This document shows, piece after piece, positions 16,621 through 23,320 of a stretch of 23,320 bases of DNA. A program made the position numbers and the translations under genes. The notes below the pieces were generated by a model that saw only the letters and a program-made list of their open reading frames with translations, had not been told where the DNA came from and made no database searches. The number at the start of each line of letters is the position of its first letter. The stretch's first letter is position 1. Source of the DNA: Chara braunii (taxonomy: Eukaryota > Streptophyta > Charophyceae > Charales > Characeae); NCBI GenBank assembly GCA_003427395.1, contig BFEA01000028.1:2990895-3014214 (forward strand). Reading direction: 5' to 3'.

Positions 16621-17834
16621 CCTCTTGGTTCTGGCTCCTACCATTCTGGGGAACGACAGTCCGGTTCCTATTCCCCCGGCAAGTCAATATGGAATACATG
16701 GGAGACTCACGCACGATCCTCCCCGTTATGACTGGGAGGCCCGAGTGGCGGCATTGATTACTTCCTTGGGGAAGGATGTACCACCCCTCGCCCCTGCCTA
16801 AGTTAGCCTATGCTATTTAAACTGCCTGGTTGTTGCCAATCTGTCTGACCCCAGTCCCGCTCCTCTCAGCTGTGGTGTTGTCTGGTTGGTGTGTTATGCT
16901 AGAGCAATCTGGATCGCCTATGAGTCTTCTGAAATCTCTGACGCCCTAAGCCCTGTTTGGCCTGTCTCTGTATAAACCTTAAACCCTAAACCCTCAGCTG
17001 TAATGCTGCTGTGATTTACCTTTTCCTAGTTCCTAAAATTGTAAAACAAGTACTGTTCTTAGGCTCTAAAACCCTGAACCTTGAACCCTCTTCCTCTCTC
17101 TACCTTGGGGTGTGAACCCTTCCTTTCTCTCTGATGACTGTTTTTACTATTGCTTTCCTCTAAGTTACCCCTTTTTGAGAACACGCTCACGCTCCTCCCC
17201 CTTCTGGTGTGGAGGCCCGAGGGGCGGCATTGATTGCTTCCATCAGGAAGGATGTACCCCCCCTCACCCCTGCCTAAGTTAGCCTGTGCTACTTTTCTCC
17301 TATCTTTTACTAATCAGGAATTATGTCCGCTCTAGTGTTTGGGGCTTGATTCTTTGTGTTCCTTCCGGTTCGTACCTCTCAGCTCCTCGGCTGCCTGTTT
17401 TTCTTCTTGTGTTAGTACTGCTGATAAGGCTGCTTGTGTTAAATTTTGTTTGCACTAAGTTCTGTGAGGATTACACTTGCTGCAGTCCTTGTTATAACCC
17501 TGGCCCTCGCTCATCTACTTATTCTTGTAAGCCGTGTCTGTATCTGTTGACGTAGGGATTTTGGATTCCTGAGGGGGTTATGGTGGTGCTTTAGTGAATC
17601 TTCCTTTTGAGGTGCTAGGTTTCCTATGAGGTATGGTCTATTTCAAGATTGATCTGCGCTTGGTGCTAAGGTTGGTTCGTTGGGGATCCTAAGGTTTGGG
17701 GACCTTTGGGGACCTTTGGGGATTTTGAGGGGCTAAGGCCTAGTCTGTTAAAGTGAAATTAGGTAGTTGGGTGCTCCTGTTCTGGGTTGATAAGCTGACA
17801 CTGTTTTAGGGCTATCTGCTGTTGTTTGGTTTGT
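16585..17834 (-). repeat. LINE 3' UTR with duplicated tail and telomere-like motif
   Basis: The terminal 190 bp (16810-16621) carry the family signature, ending in CCAGAACC, then on the minus strand T11 followed by A25 (plus strand T 16585-16609, A 16610-16620). About 110 bp of this tail is duplicated upstream (17285-17183), starting with the same GGCTAACTTAGGCAGG phrase. Between the copies lies AAACCCTAAACCCT (16981-16994, plus strand). Outside these, 17690-17730 holds three GGGGACCTTT-like repeats. No coding frame is credible here. Confidence 0.8.
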
Positions 17835-19607
17835 TTAAATGGAGCCAATGGAAATTCCTGTGAAATGGGATCTACTTTGAGGCGGGTCTGAGGATTGCGG
17901 TATGGTTAATCTATTGTGTCTCCATTGTCCGAACTGTAATCTGTTATGGGAGATTGTTGCTATTCTCCCTTCCCCTAGCTGCTTTTTGTTAAAAACCTCA
18001 ATAGTTTTGTCTCTATCCACTATATTCTTCTCTATGTTCCTACACACTCTCTTCCAGTGCCCTCTGTATTCAATCTCTAATATATTTAGGACTCCTTCCC
18101 ATGTTTCCTGCACCTGAATTGACGTACGGTCTATTGTCTCTTGACATCTTCTTTTCCATATCATCCATAACGTTGTCAGACGTAGAATGTGAAAGAAAAT
18201 GGTCTCGTGCCCCTGCCAATTGGATGGGATGTGCAGGCCCAATAGAAGAGTAGGGTCAGTGGGGAGGGTTTTGTTTGTGATCATATGCCAGAGATCATTT
18301 GTTATGGACCAGAGTTGCTGTGCTTTTGGGCAGTGTACTAGGCAATGCCCCATGTCTTCCACGCGACCTTCCAGGCAGATTGCACATAGCTCTTGTAAGG
18401 GGGTCCTGGCTTGAATGTTTCTTCCCTTGTTTAACCATTGGTTAACTGGGAGAGCCAGGTGGGCGAGTAGCCACTGGAAACTTCTTATTTTCACTTGGTT
18501 GATGTTTAGAAACCCAGTCCAGGGGATGTTCGGGATACGATTTTGGGTGAGATCAAAATGTGTCTCCCATCTTTGGCCTACGATTTGGGTTATGGGATGC
18601 GACATTGTCCTTAATGTGTAGCCTAGTTTGGTTGTGTTTTCCAGGATGTTGGTGCGCTTTTCTATGTTGAGCCTCCCTGATTTCCTTTTCCACGCCCATT
18701 CCACCGGGTCAATCTCCAAGTCCTCGATATTGGTTTGTGAGTTGTAGATTCGGCGGTCCTGCGTTTCTATTACCCTCACCTTCCTTAATGTTCGTTCATG
18801 CCAGGCCACTTCCCCTGTGGAGTTTTTGCTTAGTAGGCTTGTTGATGCACCTGGGTCCTCAATTGTGTAAATATCGCAGATGAGCCACTCATTTCCTGTG
18901 CCTTCCCTGGTTTGGAACTGATAGGCTGTCTTCGGTGGGCGCTCGGCCTTCTCCGTAGCCCAGTCTCCTGGCTTCCACAAGCATCGGCTTCTGAGAAGTC
19001 TAAACCAGCTTTCAGGAATTGAAATTAGAATGTGGTTGAGATTCTCTTGCTGGTTGTGGCAACCTTTTAGCTGTTCCCTTAGTTCTCTTGTTGTTTTCCA
19101 TCTCGATTCCTCGTTGTACCATAGGTGCTAGATCTGCCATACCCCTTTTTCTACCCACGATCCCCATCTTGAGCCTTTGGCTGTTAGGGTCCAAGGTTTC
19201 CCTTGTGTGTCCAAAATCCACTGGTTGCAGAAGAGTGGTTGTCTGAGCACTTCTTCCTTGGCTGTGGGTTCCCTTACTTTCGCTGGTAATATCTCTCTCC
19301 ATGTTTTCAGTAGGTCTCACCAAAATTCATTATTGTCTGCTTCCTCTTCTTCCAGTTCTGTTGTCCTGATTGTGTCCCTCATTGCCCATGATTTAGCCAT
19401 GATCCAAAAAAAACCTTTCATGTTGTCTGGTGTTTTGAATTTGGCTAGTTTTTGTATCCTTCGTAAGGCCAGGTGAGTCCATGGTAAGTTATCGTACATG
19501 ATCAGGTTAAGGATCCATTTGGATTGTAGGGCCTTAATCTGTGTTTCAGGATCAAGGATCCCTAAGCCTCCCTTAGATTTTTGGTTGACGACATACTTCC
19601 AGGCCAC
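17835..19607 (-). pseudogene. LINE ORF2 C-terminal region with zf-RVT domain
   Basis: One frame runs from 19607 to 17835. Its start (WKYVVNQKSKGGLGILD) is the standard post-RT segment of plant LINEs. TGA at 19317-19319 and TAG at 19128-19130 are the only interruptions, so 19127-17835 is open for 430 codons, and from 18980 for 381. Within those last 381 residues the zf-RVT region reads VKIRSFQWLLAHLAL, then C199-x2-C202-x9-H212-x4-C217 (ELCAICLEG and MGHCLVHCPKA), followed by Trp-rich helices (LWMIWKRRC). The zinc domain is thought to help nucleic-acid binding in target-primed reverse transcription. The final 100 residues are charged and unremarkable. Confidence 0.88.
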
Positions 19608-19619
19608 CTTCGATATGAA

Positions 19620-21130
19620 TTGTTCCTTGGAAGGGTTTCCTTACCGGAGGTAGGCCGCTGCTCTTCTCCTGAGCTGGTATCTAAGTTGTTTGGGGGGGCT
19701 CCAGATCGTTGCTGCATACCAGAGCATTGAGAAGATTGAGGCGTTAAGGAGCATGGCTCTACCGAAGATAGACGTGTACACGTTCGTCCAGATCCCCATT
19801 TTTGTCAGCATCTTATTACAGGTGCCATTGCTTGACTGGGGCCGTATTTAGACATCTGGATGCCCAGGAATTTGAGGGGTTCGTTACCCCGGTTCCAGAT
19901 CATTCCTTCCGGGGTAAATTGTGGTGGGTTCAACTGTAGGTCCGTTAGCCACCAACCTATTGTTTTGGCCCAATTAATTTTCATTTCCAATGTTAGTTGG
20001 AATGCTTGCATCGCTCTTGTGAGTGTTTCAAAGGAGGAGCCTGAGGCCCGTATAAGTACCGTTCGGTCGTCTGCGAAAAGGATTGTGGTGGGCAGGTTAA
20101 GGGCGTGTGTTCTATCCTCTATCAACCTTTCTATCGACGGGTCCTTTCTCAGGAAGGATGCAATAGCTTCCATGATGAACAGGAAAATAGGGGCGGCGAG
20201 GGGGTCTCCTTGTCTTACAGAGCTAGTCATGCGATAGGGTTGAGAGATATGCCCGTTAACTTGTACTCTCCCTAGAGCGTCACAGTAGAGAATTTGAACC
20301 CATCTTCTAAAATTTGGTCCTACGGACCCCTACCCCTATTTTTCCATGCTTTGTTGGAGGAAATTCCAGTTAACCTGTTCATAAGTTTTTTCGAAGTAAA
20401 AAAATGAGGATTGCCACATTCATTCTTTTATCCTGTATGTATCTTACGAATTTTGAGAGATTTGTTACGTTATATAGGATGAATCTTCCTGGTATGAATC
20501 CCGTTTGGTCTAGATGAAAACAATTCCTTGTTATGGATTTGATTCTATTTGCTAGAAGTTTTTCCATAATTTTGTATGTGACTAAGGAGCAAGATAGGCT
20601 TGTAATTCCTGATGCCTGACGGGTCTCCCTTCTTGTATAAGAGCGAGATTACGCCGGTGCTTTGCTTTCCACCTAATGTCCCTCTTGCCCAAGCCTTTTC
20701 TAGATATTGGAAGTATTTGTTGCCTAGGACTGACCAATGAGCTGCCCAAAACTCTTTGACAACCTGTCTATTCCTGGGGTTTTGTTCGCTTTCATGGATT
20801 GTAGTGCTTCAAAGACTTCTTGTTCGCTAATGGGGGCATCGAGTGCTTCCGCCTAATCCATTGATATTATCCTATCAAGATGTGAGAGGAATTTCGCTCT
20901 GGCCTGGGATGCTTCCTGTTGTGGTTGGTTCTGTTCTTTGGAAGTGTACAACTTCTGGAAGAAGGCCGCTGTTGTCGATAACATTAACTGAGGGTCCGAA
21001 GTTGGGCCTTGGTTTGTTTGGAGTTTTTCTATAATAGTGTTTCTCGCGTTTGTTTTGATCTTATTGAATAAAAACTTAGTCATTTTTTCTCCCTCCTCCC
21101 ATTCCTTTATTCTGGCTCGCATCCTCAAAC
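19620..21130 (-). pseudogene. LINE reverse transcriptase domain
   Basis: Successive pieces in different frames: WEEGEKMTKFLFNKIKTNAR (from about 21100), the segment preceding the RT palm; YKIMEKLLANRI and HLDQTGFIPGR (20580-20480), typical of LINE RT block 2; then, after a T-run frameshift near 20400, an NFRRWVQILYC-like part; RQGDPLAAPIFLF (from about 20215); and the catalytic FADD at 20077-20066 (ILFADDRTVLIR); then LKFLGIQMSK. FADD, not YxDD, is the LINE form. A further frameshift lies between 19805 and 19607, before the zf-RVT frame. Confidence 0.9.
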
Positions 21131-21479
21131 CCTTGTTCTTCCAATCTTCCCAACCTGAGAGCTCCTGTCTAGCTTGTTCTAGGAATGTTTCATATAGGCT
21201 GCATCCTGGTGCATTTTGTAGATTCCTTTCTGCTACTCTTATTGTTTGGCAGAGCTCTTCTGTCCTTACCTTCCTTTTTTATGCTAGTACTTGAGAGGCC
21301 CTAGTGATGGCTTCCGAAATGGTTGTGACAAGGTCCGGGAAATCTTGGTTGGGCTGATACATGCTGCTAGTACTGCCTCTCTTATCTCTTTGGTGTTTAA
21401 TATCGAGTTATTGATTTTGAAAAAACTTCTACCTCTGGTGGGTGACGATCCTAGTTTTAGTCGTAGCGTGATTGGTTTG

Positions 21480-22255
21480 TGGTCTAGTCCTGAGTAGTAG
21501 GGTAGGTCTCTTATCCCTACGCTATGAATAGTGCCTATGAGAGCATTTGAGATTAAGAAATAATATATTCTTCACGACGAGATGTGTTGGCTTCGGTTCC
21601 TTTTGATCTAGGTGAACTTCTTACTGTCTGGGTACAGGATCCTAAACAGGTCAATGAGATCTTTTTCGGTCATCAGGTCGTGGATAGGCACTGCCTCGTT
21701 CCATTGGGTTTGTTCCAATCCTTGCGTACTTCCTGCAACGCGGTCCTTTGCTGGGTCTAACGTTCCATTCTAGTCTCCTGCTAGGATAAGTTGTGTACTA
21801 TGGTCGCATTTTGGTAGTATGTTTTCAATTAGTCATGTTCGTTGGGTTAGGGTGTTCGGGCAGTATACCGTGATCAATCTGAATCTCTTCGTAGATGTGG
21901 AAGTTATTACTTGCCCATCTGCCATCTTCTGTATCTATGTTCTCCGCCGTTTTGGCGATCTGAGTTGCCGCCCTGGAGTTTGCATGGGTTAGGATGGCTA
22001 CTCCGACCGAATTGAAACGCAGTGTCGGTGCCCAGATCGTTTCCTTTGCCCATTTTAGTCTCTTTAGTATTTGGGTCTGTGCTCTTTGGTGTTCATCCGA
22101 TGTGGTCAGGTGTGTTTCTTGGAGACACCATATGTCTAGCGGAGTTTTCCCAAACCAGCCCGTGTCATTGATTAGATTGTCCCATTTCCTTTGGTTTGTG
22201 AGAAGAGACAGCATACCGTTTATATTCCATGAGATGATTTTTAGATCAGGTTCTG
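21480..22255 (-). pseudogene. LINE apurinic-type endonuclease domain
   Basis: Starts with LKIISWNINGM (about 22240-22208), then DIWCLQETHLT (catalytic Glu), and a GVAILTHA segment. The conserved GD[FW]N box is present as GD-stop-N (TAG at 21770-21772), followed by LDPAKDR. Another TAG (21608-21610) follows in KKFT-stop-IKRN. The frame near 21520-21480 reads GIRDLPYYSGLDHKPI, containing the SDH-like histidine motif as LDHKP. The endonuclease nicks target DNA to start insertion. Two stops inactivate it. Confidence 0.88.
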
Positions 22256-22520
22256 ACTATGAATCCCCCTCGGCGGCGGCCATCCGCGGCCGAATCCGCG
22301 GACGCGGCCAGTCCGCCGACCCCGCGGACGGCTTTGAAGCCACGTGGCGGCCGCAGGGGAGCAACTTTCGGAAATCGGGAGACGCCACGTGGCGGCGCAT
22401 CCCCGGCCCCACCCCCCCACCCAAACAAAAAACGAAAAAGATCAACTTTTGGTTGGGGGGTATGGGTGAAATGGAACGAAATTGAAAAGAAAAGAAAAAA
22501 CCCGTTGTTTTTTTTTCCGT
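22256..22520. other. CpG- and GC-rich block beyond the LINE 5' end
   Basis: A sharp rise in GC with many CCGCGG and CGGCGG motifs. CCACGTGGCGG occurs twice (near 22340 and 22386), each holding the palindrome CCACGTGG, a G-box. No reading frame is convincing. This may be a host CpG-rich promoter-like segment, or the 5' UTR of the LINE. Confidence 0.5.
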
Positions 22521-22659
22521 TGATTGAGTGATTGATTGATTGGTGGGGGCGGGGTCGCCCCGCCCCGCCTTTGATTGACTGACTGACTGACTGACTGACT
22601 GACTGACGGACTGACTGACTGACGGACTGACGGACGGACGGACGGACGGACGGACGGAC

Positions 22660-22692
<33 letters not shown>

Positions 22693-22767
22693 GACTGACT
22701 TACTTACTTACTTACTTACTGACTGACTTACTTTTGATTCGATTTTGCTTTTTTTTTTTTTGATTGG

Positions 22768-22809
<42 letters not shown>

Positions 22810-22845
22810 CGTGGGGGAGGGGTCGCCCCACCCCACCACCACCAA
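22521..22845. repeat. TTGA/GACT/GACG tetranucleotide arrays with GC hairpins
   Basis: TTGATTGA repeats, then a GC hairpin (about 22549-22565, GGCGGGG-TCG-CCCCGCC), then GACT and GACG tetramers (22573-22715) and TTAC tetramers (to about 22735), a T run, TTGA repeats again (22761-22810), and a second, variant GC-hairpin segment (22813-22838, GGGGTCGCCCC core). The module (TTGA)n plus GC hairpin therefore occurs twice, flanking the GACT array. Confidence 0.9.
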
Positions 22846-22849
22846 TCGT

Positions 22850-22859
<10 letters not shown>

Positions 22860-22895
<36 letters not shown>

Positions 22896-23015
22896 CTCTC
22901 TCTCTCTCTCTCTCGCACGCTGCCCGGCGCACACACCCGCGCAGCAGCTCCGCGCAGCTCCCCGGCGCAACCACCCACACGCTGCCGCGCAGCTCCCCGG
23001 CGCGCACACACACAC

Positions 23016-23099
<84 letters not shown>

Positions 23100-23285
23100 G
23101 TAGTGAACTTGAATGAAGATTTTGACCATATAGCAGACGGAATGCCCAACTCAGGGCATAGTAACACACGGACTTTTCGACTCGGTTTTGGACGTGATTG
23201 CCGTCAGACGGGTCTACATCCGGTCGCAATTGCACTGCAGTAAGAAAAGTGGTAGTGTGAGTACACAGGTACTTTTCGACTTGGC

Positions 23286-23320
<35 letters not shown>
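22860..23320. repeat. CA and CT dinucleotide arrays
   Basis: CA repeats at 22862-22890 and 23288-23320 (running off the window), CT repeats at about 22896-22913 and a long array 23018-23097. Between the first arrays is a GC-rich segment with CGCAGCTCCCCGGCGC twice. 23100-23287 is unique DNA in which ACTTTTCGACT-GG occurs twice about 100 bp apart. No gene is visible. Confidence 0.92.

Larger units (their letters stand above)
16585..22255 (-). mobile_element. L1-type LINE, ORF2 decayed, no ORF1
   Basis: Reading right to left: endonuclease (22250-21480), RT (21130-19620), C-terminal zf-RVT region (19607-17835), a 1.2-kb 3' UTR and a tail at 16585. Plant L1-clade LINEs have this order. No ORF1 (RNA-binding) precedes it: the sequence changes abruptly to GC-rich, unrelated DNA beyond 22255, right before the first endonuclease motif, so the copy is either 5'-truncated or the ORF2 start lies at the edge. 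The C-terminal 1.77 kb is a single frame broken only by two nonsense codons, while RT has frameshifts, so decay is moderate. I found no target-site duplication. Confidence 0.9.

Noticed and set aside
19012-19323. 103-residue minus frame
   Set aside because: The true LINE frame here is another one (continuous with the zf-RVT frame, with TAG at 19128-19130); this is a shadow.
22708-23319. 203-residue minus frame and similar ones
   Set aside because: Translation of CA, CT and TTGA/GACT repeats.

Overview
This is a eukaryotic, repeat-dominated stretch. I see no intact cellular gene I can name. It holds a decayed Ty3/gypsy LTR retrotransposon, a decayed L1-type LINE with a zf-RVT C-terminus, several LINE tails, a tRNA-derived SINE-like head, a small DNA transposon nested in the Ty3 element, and many microsatellites. 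The L1/zf-RVT LINE, the initiator-Met-type primer site and the CCCTAAA/TTTAGGG motifs suggest a streptophyte (plant or charophyte alga). The lysine/glutamate-rich coiled-coil Gag N-terminus and the high repeat load would fit a large charophyte genome such as Chara, but I cannot prove the species.

Layout. 1-190: degenerate 42-bp tandem repeat. 154-1257: two unrecognised plus-strand reading frames, joined by a short acidic stretch in a third frame; this is the only candidate for a non-transposon gene. About 1580-8450, minus strand: Ty3/gypsy element reading right to left, with a candidate 5' LTR (TATA at 8149-8156, palindromic TTGACC site at 8404-8427), primer-binding site 7661-7672, long leader, gag with a CCHC knuckle, protease (catalytic Asp changed to Ala), reverse transcriptase, RNase H and only the start of integrase. 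The RNase H is split by a 708-bp DNA transposon (1910-2617) with 8-bp target duplications. 8460-10480: no gene, but several tandem repeats. 10487-10790: large GAA/TTC and related microsatellites. 10810-12400: two minus-strand LINE tails. 12400-14830: nothing recognisable. 14836-15945: a plus-strand LINE tail, then a tRNA-like head, nested tandem duplications and another LINE-type tail. 15960-16580: GC-rich and G-run DNA. 16585-22255, minus strand: the main LINE (endonuclease, RT, zf-RVT, 1.2-kb 3' UTR). 22256-23320: GC-rich DNA and microsatellites.

How the parts relate. The same 3'-terminal signature occurs five times in both orientations, so one LINE family has seeded the region, and the tRNA-headed unit may be a SINE using the same tail. 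TTTAGGG-type motifs lie in the 3' regions of at least three copies, always in the same sense. Most of the nonsense codons I could trace in both retrotransposons are explained by C-to-T change at CHG or CG sites, which fits plant-type silencing by DNA methylation.
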